This document shows positions 20,789-34,249 of a DNA stretch of 64,000 bases, piece after piece. The DNA comes from Nemopilema nomurai. Lineage: Eukaryota; Cnidaria; Scyphozoa; Rhizostomeae; Rhizostomatidae. The notes under the pieces are model-generated. The model did not search any database. It was not told the DNA's origin and was given only the letters and a program-made list of their open reading frames with translations. Positions within the stretch are counted from its first letter, which is position 1; every line of letters begins with the position of its first letter. Made by a program: the position numbers and the translations under genes. Where the stretch lies: positions 331,560 through 395,559 of the forward strand of contig ML133383.1 of NCBI GenBank assembly GCA_003864495.1, given 5' to 3'.

Positions 20789-23700
20789 ATGGAGAGGGTG
20801 GAACGAGGGGAAGATGACGACTATGGGTCATACTGTGGGATGTATTGCTACCATGAAATCCCTTCATTTCTCCAAGGAAATCTATGGATATTGCGTGGAT
20901 ATAGGGTTAATTTCTCTTATTCTCAGTGTATGAGAAGGTGATGAGTGCTTTTATTTACATTAACTTCGTCTTTGTTCAGCATCAGAAATAGAAGCAATGT
21001 CACTTTCAAAATGCAGAACACACATTTTAGTAGTCAATAGCGGGTGTGGCTGCAACATAAATTATACTGTCTGGTCAGTTGAAAGCCAATAACTTCAAGG
21101 TTTTGAAATGGTTAATATTCCTTCATAGTTTCCTCGTATTTAGTGGTGATTGAACCAACACTATCAGTTCAATTTATGCGATTCAAGTTTTTAAAGGAAA
21201 TAATCCGTTTTGCTAAACGTTTATCATGACTTAGCCAGTTGAAAGTCATTAAACTTAAAAGTAGTGAATATTAAGACTGACATCCACCATCTATAAACAT
21301 CTCAAAATATTTATGTACATATATTCTGTTACTTTGTTTTTGTTTGTTTAGAAATATTATTTGAATTAGGTTTGAAGTATTCCCTGCTTATTGTTCAGCC
21401 TTCCTATCTTTTTAATTGAAATTATATTTTATCAAATATCCTATGCTATCAGAGTTTTGAAAGTATTCAAAATGTTTCAATTATTTAGTCTACAAATTTT
21501 TTGTATTAACAGTGTGTTGATGTGGACGAATGAGAGTGTGAATATATGGTCTCATTTGGTTGGTGGCTTATGGTTCTTGGCCATGATTATTTATGATAAT
21601 GCTTACACCATCCCTGAAATGAATGGAACCATAATAGACAACCTTGTTGTTACAACAATCAACATTTGCTTTGCAGTAAGTAATTATTCAAGTTTCTCCT
21701 GCTCTGTGATATTTAAAATCAAACTGGCTACTGTATTATATGTTATGATTGGAGTGAGGGAAATCTGACTGTGATCCAGTATCAATTTTGTGATTCAAAG
21801 AGAAACAGAGTACGCTTTTGAAAGTGAATTAGGGGCTAATTTCATAATTGGCCAAGTATTACATTATCATAATAGTCATCAAGTTATTTGGATTAACATA
21901 AGTTTTTCCCATTGTCTAACGTTTTACATCTTTACATGTAATTATAGCCTGCTCCAATATGAAAGCAATGTTTTGCTAAAAACACAAACAATTGAATATT
22001 CTACATTATTCTTGACTGCCTTGATCATGGACTACAACAAAGATAACATATATTACCTCTTGTAGTCATAAACCATTTCCTTATATTTTAGGCATGCATG
22101 CTTCTCTCAGCTGGTTTTCACACCTTTTGTTGTCACTCGGCAATAACATACAAAAGATGGCTTGCATTAGATCTTGCTGGAATTTCAATGAGTTTAGTTG
22201 GAATGTATATATCTTCTCTTTTTTATGGCTTCTATTGCCACTGGGTGAGTTTTCTGGTTAATAATTGGCCCAATGACTAGTTAAAAAACAACATATTGAA
22301 TACCATCATCAACTTTGGCTGATTAGAATAAATTCATAAATTTACAAAGCAGTTTCTAAACACAACTCACTTTTATGCATATTCATTTACATTCCAACAA
22401 TGTTTCCAGTCTTTGTTAAAAAATCATAATTATAAGCCATATTTGTAATTGATATTGGGCATATATCAAAGGCAATGTCTTCTTATTTCTAGAGACTTCA
22501 ATATTTCTACACTGGACTTGTGAGTATGTTTCTTATCGTTTGCACATACTTGCACACAAAGGAACAATTTTTGGCTCCATACTGGGCTAAGAGAAGAATC
22601 ATCTTGTACTCCTGTCTTGTTTTGTTTGGGATAATTCCGGCATCACATTGGTACTTTTTGATGGGTGGTTGGTCAAGCTCTGTAGTTATGGTGGGTATTA
22701 GATGTGCATTTCTTTCATAAATACCATTGCTATAGATCTCAAAACTGTGGTAATTTATAGGCATAAATCTTTTTGAAGCTTCACCTAGCATTAACTTTGC
22801 CTTTTCCATCATCAAGACATCAAGGAGCATTTATATGAAAATATAAAATAATTTTATCATAGTGAATGATATTATAGTGAATGAAGCAGCTGGTCATCTT
22901 TCAATTAATAATGACTAATCTGTCTATCTATCATCTGACTATCTGTCAGTGATGGAAAGTAATGTGAGATTCACATCAGTCAAGCAGTTATACATATACA
23001 TCAGATCCAGTTGTCATGTTTATGCCTAATAGGTATAGTATGTTTTTACACCTAAAACCGAAGGACAAACATATGTTTTTGGTAATTTCTTTCAAATCAT
23101 TTCCTCAGCTATTTATGCCCAAATTGATTGTGATGTACGCCCTTGGTTGTTCTGGACTTGCAGTTTATGTGTCAAAGCTCCCAGAGAGGCTTCTCCCAGG
23201 TATTGCTTTGTTATTGTATAGTGATGTTTAATTCAACACTTAATCATTTAAATTTGTAGGGAGTGTGATTTTATGTACACTAGTGACTTATTTGCTTGAA
23301 AGCAACACAATTTTGTAATTAATGAATTTTTCCCTAAAGCCCCTAAAGTAAAGGGCTGATCTCCTCTCTTAAAACTCAATAATATCTTGTATTATTTTGT
23401 TAAAATGCTTAGCACTAAGGTAATTGTCTGTTACTATTTAGGTCATGAAACTATGAATTCATCTGTTGTAAAACCTCCTTTTTATAGAACAGGCTTATAC
23501 TAATAAATCCAAAACATTAATAAGGCTGGCCAAATTATTCCAATCTCAAATAATAGGGAATATAAAATATATGTATGTTAATGTTGTATATTACAAAATA
23601 TGAGATGGATTTTGAATTAAAATGCTACATTTTGGTGGTATTGATATTAAAGTGACATGGAACACATTTGTTGCGCAGGTTGGTTTGATTACATTGGATG

Positions 23701-23809
23701 CAGTCATCAGTGGTGGCACATGCTTGTCCTGTGTGCTCTTCTCTGGTTCCGCACTGCTGCTTTGGAGCTTATTACTTTTAGAATTCAAAACAGTTGTAAG
23801 GATTCTTAG
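20789..23809 (+). CDS. PAQR3: PAQR3-like progestin/adipoQ receptor family seven-pass membrane protein
   Basis: Six coding exons: 20789-20937, 21513-21675, 22092-22244, 22493-22690, 23109-23199 and 23679-23809. All are GT-AG with agreeing phases, giving 294 aa (the vertebrate protein is about 311). The start is the first ATG after an in-frame TAG (20759). The N-terminal exon encodes CYHEIPSFLQGN...GYRVNFSYSQCMR, matching the YEQIPG...GYRAYL region. Family motifs follow: NESVNIWSHLVGG (first conserved His), AGFHTFCCHS, LALDLAGISM and the C-terminal SHQWWHMLV that completes the metal-binding His set. The wording fits PAQR3 (RKTG), a Golgi protein that in mammals sequesters RAF kinase, better than the adiponectin receptors. 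Golgi location and RAF binding are knowledge from the vertebrate protein, not visible here. Confidence 0.92.
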
Positions 23810-26660
23810 AATGAGGGAACTTTCAGGCCTTTCTTAGCTATATGGTCATTGTGGCAAACTTAATGTAAAGATGAACCTGAAATGGTAGATCACTAACTCT
23901 CTTTACAGGCAAAAAACTCTTTATTTACATTTGGTCTTATAATGAAATGATGTGCTTTGTCTCAAAGAACCTCTGCTTCAAAATACCAAATTCACCAGAC
24001 ATTTTAAAATTTCATTTTGATACATTTGTAAACATTTGCTTTTTTAGAATTTAACAATGAAGACAATCATTAATGTTGTTATCATTATAACCTGTATTTG
24101 CATCTTTTTTACAATTATCAAAAAGGAGTTTAAATAACTGAAATCATATACACCACTAAAATTATCTGGGACTGGTTACTTTTTTGATGTGAAAGATAAT
24201 TGAAGGTCTTTAACAATTGGAGAAATTGTAATATCATTCCACAATACTTGTCAGTGAATGATATGAACATTCATGCCATTCATTTTCCATGATAATACCC
24301 CTGAGTGGGAAATACGTTTGAACCTGCTTTAATTGGTGCACCTAATCTCTGGGGATCTTGGAAGCTGGAAAAGCTTCATAAAAATACCACTTCGAGCAAC
24401 AAACCCTATTTGCTGGGTAGGCTAGTTCCCTTGAAATGTAATTGAACTTGGCCGCCAAATGCATATCATTATACAATTTATTTTTCGACCTCAAATAAAA
24501 TCTAAGCGAAGATGAAACATTCAAAACAGCCACAATGTGATGATTGGAGGAACAATTTTTGTTTGTTAAGGACGTGTCTTACCAACAATGCCTAGATCGT
24601 TTGCAATTTGAAGTGATAGCACTTATCGTATTAGATCAAATTGATGCACAAACTTGAGGCAAACATCCAATTGAGATCTTACTTTCAGGGCGGAAAACCT
24701 TGTTATCGGCAAAATTGCGTTCTTTGAACGGCCTCTATGACGTACCACTATTTAGGAGAAAAACAAACACTTGCATGAAATTATATGGTTCGTTTGTGAG
24801 GTGAACAAATTCGAAAAGCGCAAATAAATGTAACCTTACCTTGCTGAGACATAGGCCTTTAACTCGCCCCACTGCCACCTTCTGGCCTGCCTTGTGTAAA
24901 ACCAAGCTTTGTTTCGCAACAAGGCGAAAACTATTTTCACCAAGGGGGTAGAAACACGGTTTTACGGACGATGCTTTCTCTATTTTTGACACTTTGAGCT
25001 AACCAATCCATCCATCTGGGACAAAGATTGTGCTCAAAGCAATCTTGTCTTCGACTCTCGAGAACCTCCTCTTTATTTACTGCGTTGTTAAGTTGATTGA
25101 TGGTAAGGGTTGGAAGTAATATGTTGTTTAGAAATAGCCAAACATGGGAAGAAAAAAGCCCAATGGAAACCTAGAATGCCATTAATCTAAGGAAACATTC
25201 TTGTACCTTCGAATATAATTTTATAGATCCCCTCTCTTATATTTTCTTTGACAGGCCAAATTCGAAAAAATATCCTTGTTAAGTTCCATTATCTGAAACA
25301 AATGTTTCTAATGAACTCTGACTTTACATACTTTTTAATGACCTCTGACCTTGCATAGCATCTCATGACCTTTGCATAAAAATCTTGTATATGCAGTATA
25401 TTGTAGTAGCCTAGGGGTGTTCAAAACTTTTTTCACTGAGGATCACATGCAAAAAATACAAAGGACAGGGCCAATATTCTAATAGCCAGGTATAAAACTT
25501 CTCTTCAATTGTATTGGAATTGGCAAAGTCAAATTCTCCGATTCGGGTTGACGTCATCGATTTGTATCTTGCTATCTAAGGATTTTTAACAAAAATGAAC
25601 TTCAGAATTGATTTTTCACTTTTTAATTAGTTCGTACTGAAAATGCATGCGATTTGGAGAGTTTCGTCGTGAGTTGCGTTGTTTAGAATGTTTAAATTGT
25701 CCTTAAGGTTTGACCTAAATTTGCGGCTGTATTGAAATTTGTTGTATATATTGGAAAAAACAAAATTTTAAAAATGAGTTAATTCGCAGTCCTACGGACC
25801 AAACACTTTTTTGGCATAGACTAATTTCAACGTGAAGATTCCAATTCCATCTTTTCCGAATGTGAAGATAAATTTCCCGGATCGGAGAATATCAGTCCGC
25901 ACTGGTTAGTTAACTATACTTGAACACGGTTGAAGTAAACGTACCAGCCCAAATTACAGATTTTTCATTAATCAGTTTTATTTATTTTGTACCGAAAGGG
26001 TAAATGTAATTGGGAGTATCAAAGTTACCCTAGATGCCAGGTACAGGCTCAGAGGCACAAAACTGCCCACAGTGACGTCAATCCTTTGAATTTGCTACGG
26101 GCAAATCAGAAATGGACAACCAGGCCGTTACAAAAAGACAAACCAGCGAATAATGGTCACTGAAACATTCAAGCCATTACAGGCACCTTTATAAATAAAA
26201 TAATTCATTACACTACAAAAAAAGATGTGCAAAATATATAAAGTTAAATAGATAAGGAATTTATTAGTGTTCGTAACAACGAACGACCGTCATCAGGCAA
26301 TTGTACCTGCGAAGTATAATCGACAAAAACTGTTTAGTGGCTGAATTTTTTGTACCTGGGTACGGCCACAAATTACTGGGTTCATTGCGGATTCGCTATG
26401 TTTTTAAGACCCGGTACGTGCCATGTCTTGCAGCTTTTAGCTGAGTCCTAGTCCGGTACATTGTGATGCTCCGGACCGGACCAGTACCGGTATAGTCCTC
26501 ACGTTTTAACTTACAAATGTACCACGCACATGGTACACTTAAAAATAAAAGCATTCTTAGCAAGAAATTGAGTAAGGGAAAAACTTATAAAATGCATAAC
26601 CAAACTATTGAATCAACTACATGCGATGGGATTTCTTTTATAAAAAGCATTAACTTTTGT
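23810..26660. other. Region between convergent PAQR3 and GCAT
   Basis: Both genes end into this 2.85-kb stretch. It is A+T-rich without a recognisable gene. Two minus-strand open segments (24342-24533 and 24840-24998) are the only protein-like parts; the second has plausible splice ends and is listed separately. No tandem array is seen. Confidence 0.45.
24840..24998 (-). CDS. Possible isolated internal exon, unknown product
   Basis: On the minus strand, a TTAG acceptor is followed by 53 open codons (LKVSKIEKASSVKPCFYPLG... to GQKVAVGRVKGLCLSK) and a GTAAGG donor. Both ends are in phase 0. The segment looks protein-like, but there is no in-frame ATG, no recognised family and no partner exon. 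It may be a pseudo-exon or part of an unannotated transcript. Confidence 0.18.
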
Positions 26661-29600
26661 TCATATGACACCTTTTTCTTTACCAACCTCAATAAAGGCA
26701 TTGATGCATTCATCAACTTGTTCCGTCGTGTGAGCAGCGGACATTTGGACACGAATGCGAGCTTTGCCTGTGCGTTAAATAAAAGCGAAATAAAAAACAA
26801 GACAACGATAAAGTAAACAGAAAGAAAACGCAGGATAAGAAAAAAAGTAAGATAGGACAGGTTAATTGCAAGACAAATGTATTCGATCGGAAATAAATCA
26901 ACAATGGATACCTCTAGGAACCACGGGAAATGTGAAACCAATAACATATATCCCTCTCTCTAGAAATAGAATAAAAGCAGCATGAAATAAATAATGTTAT
27001 TAGAAACAATATAAAATAACAACAAAGCCATCATTTTAAGCAAAGTACTACATCAGCATTAACGACTGCGTGTTTCTTGCCTCCTGCAAAGTAATAAACT
27101 GTTAAGAGAGAATGATACCAAAAAACAGGTCTGGCGGGTCATGCTTGCAACATTTCATGCAATTGCCTTGCGACTTTAACAGCTGACAGAGAATCAGAAT
27201 GGAGATCAAGGCCGCGCACAAGCCGGCCTAAAGCTATCCTTACCAATCATTGCATCTGAAAATGCGACAGCTGTACGTTCATCGGGCATCATAACTGGAC
27301 AGATTGGATGGTCATCTCCCTGTGAGAAATAACATCATTACAAATGATGTACACAGCTCCTGTATTTTACACAGTTTAGAAAGAAAAGGTACGATTCACC
27401 TCTTAGATATCACAAACTCAATACATTTCCAAACTCTTTTTATTACAGGTAATAATATAATCAAGAACTTGTAACTAAGCAATTTATTTGCAACAATTAG
27501 TTAGTCCATCAACTGCTAAGATACTTTTGGTGCCAAGAATATATACAGTTGAAATATACACAATGGCCCTTCGAAATCTAACGTAAACAGATTCTTTGCA
27601 AGCTGCCGATCTAGTAATGAAGGGCCTTCAATCAAGTCTACCAAGCAGTACCCTTTGTTTCAATCTAAAGGTACTAAAATAGACTACTCTAGCAAAAGTC
27701 GGTGCACTTATCAAATCAGCATTAAATTCATCAGACAAATCCTCATCCCATTTGGATATTTTGTGTGAAAAAATAGCGTATAAACTAAAAGTCTACATGA
27801 TGATATGGTTGACAATGTAAATAGAAGACATACAATGACGTTGAAACCAGCTTGCGTCATTTTGTCTCTGAATTGCTTCGTATTTGCCATGACTTTCTTG
27901 GTTAGGGGCGAGCCGTCCATTAACATATCAAATACCTTCGAAGAAATAAAGACTTCATCAATGTCTTAAGAAGACTTTTCAGCTGCGATTAACAGTCCTT
28001 ATACTGCAATTAGCATCTCGACATCCTTCACGATGACATTTCACGAAATAAAGAGACAAAGAAGAATTGTGGACGCAAAAACATCAATCGTCTGCGACTA
28101 CAATTCACGGTTATTAAAACAATAGAGTCGCAAGAAAAATCAACCCAGAATGCTTAGTGCGAATGTTTCAAAAACATAATGTGTATTGATAGTTTCTACA
28201 CTACACATCGAAGCTGATGTATCGAGGCAAAGGTGTCGAGAATAGCTTGGCAAATCTGGAGAAAAATGCTGGTGTGGAAAATGAAAAGTTTGCCAGATCT
28301 TCCAAGCATTGTAGCAAGCGAGAGCCCAAGTAGAAAGCATTTTTGAAGGCTCTTTCTCGCTTCATTTCTTCAAAGACTTCATTTTACTTCTATAGAAGAA
28401 ATATCCACTTGCCACCACGGGGGAATGGCCTAGCATGACAGAAGAGCAATGTTTCGTAGGAAAGTTCTCATGAAAAAGTTCTATAGGGTTCTTGAGTCAT
28501 TGCTTCACGGTATACATATTTGACGTACCTTGCTTGCACTTGCGACAATTGCAGGGGGGCAAGAGTTTGAAAACAAGTATGGTCTAGACTTTTGACGCAG
28601 TAGTTGCACGAGCTCTTGTGGACCAGTCGTGTAGCCCCCTGGAACAAAGAGGCCGGGAAGCAATGCAGCGAAGACATAAGCCGAAATGCGTTTTCTAACT
28701 TGGTGTTGCTAACTTTTAAATTAGCCCTTAAGATTTATTTTGTTTATTTCCATTTTCATTCTTTGTAGTACTTGAATTTTTTTTGAAGCACGTTATCTTG
28801 AAATTTGTGATTTACACAAGGTATTTTAGTTTCGACAATTAAAACAAAGTCTGTACACAAAGAATGTCTTCATTCTAATACAATCCAAATGGGTGTATTA
28901 CCTTTTTAAATTACGGGAATAAGAGTTCTTATTCCTTCCCTCGAGCCTTGCCTTGCCTTGCCAAGGAAGTTTAATTTATTAGAATGGGTCAATAGAATTA
29001 CCTGCAGCTCCTCCAAGGGCTTTTCCCAATGTCGAATTGATAATGGTGACACGCTCACTCATTCCAAAGTACTCTTCGGTCCCTCTGAAAACACAGTAAG
29101 ACATTAGAAGCTCACATGTTTCATGTTTCAATCAGCTACGTTTAAAGGATGGCATAAATAAGAGGTATCAAAAACCTATTAGGAAATCATTTATCGTTCA
29201 TTAACATATTTGTTCATTCTAACAAAGTTCACTCAAAGGTTGCCACCAAGTGTCCCTATTAACCAAAATGAGACAGTCTTGCACGTGTTGGGCACAAAGA
29301 GGAGCACTTTGTCCCCCTTGCTCCTCTTATAGCCACTACTGAGCAATCACCTCTAAGAAAGGGGAGCCTGTGAGCTTTTCTGGCGTTCGTGTCAGTAGAC
29401 ATGCATTTGATTGGTCTTCTCTTGAGTGACAGATTTATTGCAGCCAATCACATAAAGGCGTTTTATCACATTACCATTCATGCCATAACAATGAAATGCC
29501 CTTAAATAGCAATATTCGACTCAAAGTAGGAGTAACTAAAGCAATCACTTGGTAAACAAGAAAGCTTGAGAAAAACCAGCAAAACCAGTCTTTACCACCT

Positions 29601-32600
29601 CGTTATCAACCGGTGGCTCGGGTACGAGGTGGATTCAAATAGGAATAAGAGTTACCTTCCAGTCTCTCCAAAAAACCCAGTGGCATGGCATTCGTCAATA
29701 AAAGTCAAAGCATTGTACTTGTCAGCGAGGTCGCAAATTTTACTGCAAATGAATCATAACATAGCAGTCAAGATGAGTGATTTTGATCAATGATTTAATG
29801 ATTTTATCAATATCATAATATCAATATTCAGTATCAATGATTTTGCCAACAGGCACTCTGAAATCCTCTCAAAAATCAGTATCTATATACAATCGATCTA
29901 GACTAAATTAGGTCTAACTATGTACCGTGCGTTTGATGCCTGAAGTGAATACTAGAATCCGGTGATGAGAATTAACACATAAATGCAAAGGGATAAGAAT
30001 CAAGTGATCAGAATCAAGTGATCAGAACCAAATGGTAAGAATCAAGTGGCACGATTAATTGCAAAGATAAAAAACTTTTACCAAAGAGATGCTACTTCAG
30101 AGGCCAAGTTTTTAACGGAGAGTTTTAAGAATGGACTATTGTCACTCTGTGTGATGACTACGATGATAATGATGATGATTATGATGTTGATGATTATGAT
30201 GTTGATGATGATGATTATGATGACGTAATCATTCCAAGTCTTAAACAGCGATAACGTGATTTGCTTACTCCAGTGGAGCCACATTGCCATCCATGCTGAA
30301 AACTCCATCAGTTGCAATAAGCTTCATTCTGGCCCCAGCAGCATCTGCTTCTTGCAGTTTTGCTTCAAGATCTGCAAAGAGAGATCACAAGAGCTGCACA
30401 GGTGTCTTAATATGTCGTTTGTTACATAATACCATTATCTTAACACTTGCTGCAGTGCAGAGTTGATAAACACCACAACACACTTGCATTGGAGCAGCAA
30501 TATCGTTAACACACCATACAATATCTTGTTATATCAACACACTATATTAACTGGAATCCATATTGTAAAAACCCTGCACATTTTTTTCCTTAATTTGCCA
30601 CCAAAATTTTTAAAAACATTTCATCATCGATAAAGTATTAGACAAAATATTTTCTTATGAATTCTAAGGCCTCAAACTTGGGGTGTGGGTTATATGCTGG
30701 TGCAGTTTGAGTGCTTGGGTGGCTTGTATGCAGGTTTTCATGGTACTCTATACAAGACAGGCTTTGTGTAGATTAGAGTCCAAGGCTCACCATCCATGTT
30801 CTTGTGCTTGTATCTAAATTTTTTGGCCTTGCAAAGACGGATCCCATCAATAATGGAGGCATGATTCAACTCATCACTAATGACTGCATCTTCGGGTGTC
30901 AACAATACTTCAAATAGACCGGCATTGGCATCAAAACAGCTAATGTAGAGAATAGCATCATTGCGATTGTGGAACTTGGCAATTTTGGTCTCCAAGTCCT
31001 TATGTATGTTCTAAAATTGAATGAATTGCTGTCAGTGGTTCAAGTAAAACAGTTCTCAATAAGCAGTTGAACGCAAAATAAAGAAAAAGGATGAATCAAA
31101 GAACTGCATGGTGAAAAGACCTTTTTAGAATTTGATTAGAACCACTTTCCATTCCTCAGAGTGTTAGACCTCAATACTGACAAACACCTTTTTATCTATA
31201 CATGCCAGTTTTTATCCTTTCAAACTGTTTTATACTTAAATAATTTATTTACTAAATTTGGTGATTGATTGATTGACAATAATTCATTGATTGACATAAT
31301 TTGATATCATTGATATTGGTTCATACATTGATAGTAGAAAAGAATTTGAAACATGTCAATCATCATTTATATGCACAAAAAGTTTCCTTTGATAGTTTCA
31401 AATATGATGCTTTACAAAAAACAAAAACAAATGAAGTTTTGAAATTAACAAATTATTATGAATTTGACAACAAATAATTTAGCCTTTCAATGGTCTGATA
31501 ATGCTAAGCATTACAGAATGATGACTAATTAACATTCCTGGGCGCATTCTTACAATTTTTTTGTTAAAAAATGTCGAAGAGTGTGAAAGGAGATGCTACC
31601 TGCGTTCCACAAATGAATCTCACTGAGCTAAGACCAGCACCATGTGTCCCAAGAATGTCACCACAAGCGTGTACCACATCAGGATGTGCCTTTTGGAAAG
31701 GGAGCAAGTAACAGAAAGTGATATGATGTAATAAATAAAATAAGATCAAGCTGAAAATTCATTCTGAGGAAACAAATGTAAAAACAAAAAGATATGACCA
31801 TATTTCACAATTTCAATGTTTTTTTGAAAAATTTGCTAAATACAACTTCAGTGAATTTTGCCTCATTCAACAACTATAATTAAACAAATTTGTCTTGTTA
31901 TTAAGTTCTTCCCATAACTAAGAAACCTTATAATGACTGCTGGACCAAAAGCGTATTCCTTTAAACAAAACTCACCGAAAGTCCAAGATAGTTGTTTGCA
32001 CAAAAGTTTAACACTTTCTTTTCTGTACCCTCAATGTTGATAGCACCATCCTGGGGTGAGGTAATGACTCTTTCAGTTTTCCAAGTGCCTGCATCTTTGA
32101 TAGCCTCAAGCTGATTCGACACAATTTTTTGCATTGACGCTACTGCTGACATCCTTCTCACATGGAAGCTCAAGAGTCTTGGCTGCAGCATAGCTGCACC
32201 TGCAAAATTTTTGGGCCTCATGTAAGCAGTGATGGTGTTAGAAATTCTGTGATGGGGGCCCTTCAATTTCAGACGAGGGTGGGAGGTGTACAAATCAGAG
32301 AGAAAACATGGCATTGCAGCTGTAATAAGATGCACAAGAAAAAATATCGAGACAATCAGTGGCTACTTTGACCTTGGTTGGTATATTGCTCTGAAGACTA
32401 AATTTCATATCAAAATTTCTACTAATGTTTTTATAAATTTTTTTCTGTTTTTCTCTGGCTACTACCCCCAAACCACCTCAGTACCACCACTGTATATAAA
32501 ACATTTCTCTAAGAAATTCTTATTGGTCTAGCTATATGTCTAGGTCTTCGAGGCATAAAAAAGTTTCTGGATGTACATTGCACAGGATCACGAAGAGTGA

Positions 32601-33217
32601 ATTTATAATGTACCAAACATACTAGCTTTTGATAAAAATAAATATGATTAATTAATAATAGTAATAAACAATAATAATTGCTTGAGATACAGATAATATG
32701 CTTTCAGATTGATAGTAATATTTAGCTTCAAATAAACTATGATTACCATGCACATATGCATTATAGTTGATGTCTATTAATAACTATTTTACGCCAAGTA
32801 AGAATCACAATCTTATTTCACAAGCTTTTCAAAAACTTTGCAAAGTAACTTTTGTATATTTCTTTGTAGATTTTTCTCGGCTTAAACCTTTAAACTTCCT
32901 TTAATCAGCAACTAAGCTCGGTCCCTTTTGTAGAAAAGTAAACTGCGAACAGAAATTTTTTTCCACAGTTTCCTAATTCCAGCAGAAAACATGATCGAAG
33001 TGCCAGAGTTTGGAAGCGAAAGAGGAACATGATAGAAATTTAAATTGTGCGAGGTGATACTTTGTGCGTCAAGAGCAAAAATTAATTACACCAAAACAAG
33101 TTAATGATACCTTTGTCTTACAATTATTAGTAAATTTCGACAGCGCAAACAAACACAAACACTTTTAATCGCATTTAAAAACGAAGACTTACCGAATAAC
33201 GATTTAACGGCAGCCAT
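26661..33217 (-). CDS. GCAT: Glycine C-acetyltransferase (2-amino-3-ketobutyrate CoA ligase), mitochondrial
   Basis: This PLP enzyme works with threonine dehydrogenase in mitochondrial threonine breakdown, converting 2-amino-3-ketobutyrate plus CoA to glycine and acetyl-CoA. Twelve minus-strand exons: 33193-33217, 31976-32199, 31600-31689, 30791-31010, 30269-30371, 29656-29742, 29002-29084, 28529-28638, 27834-27935, 27244-27319, 26912-26959 and 26661-26767. All phases close, giving 424 aa against about 419 in human. The N-terminus ([20 protein letters not shown]) is Arg/Ser-rich and lacks acid residues, as expected of a transit peptide. Alpha-oxoamine synthase marks: [47 protein letters not shown] (Asp237, His240) and [10 protein letters not shown] with the presumed PLP lysine at about 271. 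The C-terminus reads [13 protein letters not shown]. One exon is 48 nt. The ATG sits in a CpG-containing TSS-like patch. Confidence 0.97.
30151..30225 (+). repeat. GAT/ATGATG trinucleotide-type microsatellite
   Basis: An interrupted (GAT)n array with embedded TATGATGTT units lies in the GCAT intron just downstream (in gene sense) of the exon ending at 30269. It creates a low-complexity Met/Ile frame on either strand that is not a gene. Confidence 0.75.
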
Positions 33218-34249
33218 TTTGCAGGTTCCAATGACTCTCGTTGTTGTTGTTGCACTTTCTGTGCTCGGCCCAGGTCACGCCCCTTTTGTTCCCTTTCAAC
33301 TTTCATTGCATATCCTCTTTTCAAACTAAACTTTAAAATTGGAGCTTGTCGCTTTACAAATAATGCTTTTACTTGCTTTTTGTAGAGTAATTTGTACAGA
33401 TAATAAAAAGTTTGGATAACTGTTACATTTCTCTAGGGTTACCCAAGAGAAGACTTTACCCCGTCATTGATTAACAATTATCCAAATCTGCAAGTAGAAA
33501 TTGATGTTTCCTTAAAAAGTATCTTCTACCCAAACACAATGTAGCAGGGGAAAGTTTTCGACGGATTTTGCTTCTATCCTTCGACCATTGTTCAAATGAA
33601 TAATAAAAATAAGTTTCTGTTACCCTCTACATTTTCTTTATTGTTGTTATTGCTTTCATCATCACTGTCATTTTTCTCATTATCCTAATTACTGAAATCT
33701 GTCTTTTGTCTATTTTATTTCTTTAATGATTCCATACTTTCTTATGTAAAAAGGAAAAATTGGAAGATGAAAACTAAGCATTAGTTCATAAAAAGGTATT
33801 GTTTGGGAAAGTAGCCATCCGCGCAATATGAGCGGAAGTAGCAATTCGTAGAATATTGGCGGAAGTAGCAATTCGTGGAATGTTGACGGAAGTAGCAATT
33901 CGAGAAATGTTGACGGAAGTAGCGATTCGAGAAATGTTGACGGAAGTAGCAATTCGTGGAATGTTGACGGAAGTAGCAATTCGTGGAATTTATGCGAAAG
34001 TAGCCATTTGTGGAATATAGGCCGAAGTAGCGATTCGTGGAATATAGGTGAAAGTAGCGATTCGTGGAATTTATGCAGAAGTAGTCACTCGTGGAATATA
34101 GGCGGAAGTCGCCACTCGTGCAAGTGATGAGGTAAATGAAACGTCAGATTCGATAAAAAATGCATAATGCATGATTTTCCAAGTCAGGTTACAGAGAATC
34201 ATTCAACGAGTTAATACGAGTCATGATAAAGTAATGTTCAAAATGTTCC
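33218..34249. other. Region between GCAT start and ABCG stop
   Basis: The left part (33218-33330) is the probable GCAT promoter/5' UTR, with CpG dinucleotides and a TTGTTGTTGTTGTTG run near 33239. The rest is A+T-rich and contains the 27-bp minisatellite listed below, then a short 3' flank of the ABCG gene. No gene is seen. Confidence 0.5.
33811..34124 (+). repeat. 27-bp minisatellite, eleven full units and a partial
   Basis: The unit is GTAGCAATTCGTGGAATGTT followed by GACGGAA. Eleven successive 27-bp copies start at 33811 and a twelfth is truncated at about 34124. Outer copies have diverged (TATAGG or TTATGC in place of TGTTGACG), while central copies 2 to 5 are almost identical. Because 27 is a multiple of three, the array creates a minus-strand frame of 9-residue repeats (LLLPSTFHE-like). 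That frame lacks any sign of being a gene. Confidence 0.9.

Noticed and set aside
24342..24533. 63-codon minus-strand frame between PAQR3 and GCAT
   Set aside because: No recognisable domain and no convincing splice sites joining it to the 24840-24998 segment.
30046..30317. Met/Ile-rich frames on both strands
   Set aside because: They derive from the GAT-type microsatellite in a GCAT intron.
33710..33979. Minus-strand frame with a 9-residue repeat (LLLPSTFHE)
   Set aside because: It is created by the 27-bp minisatellite, whose length is a multiple of three; no start context or flanking exon supports a gene.
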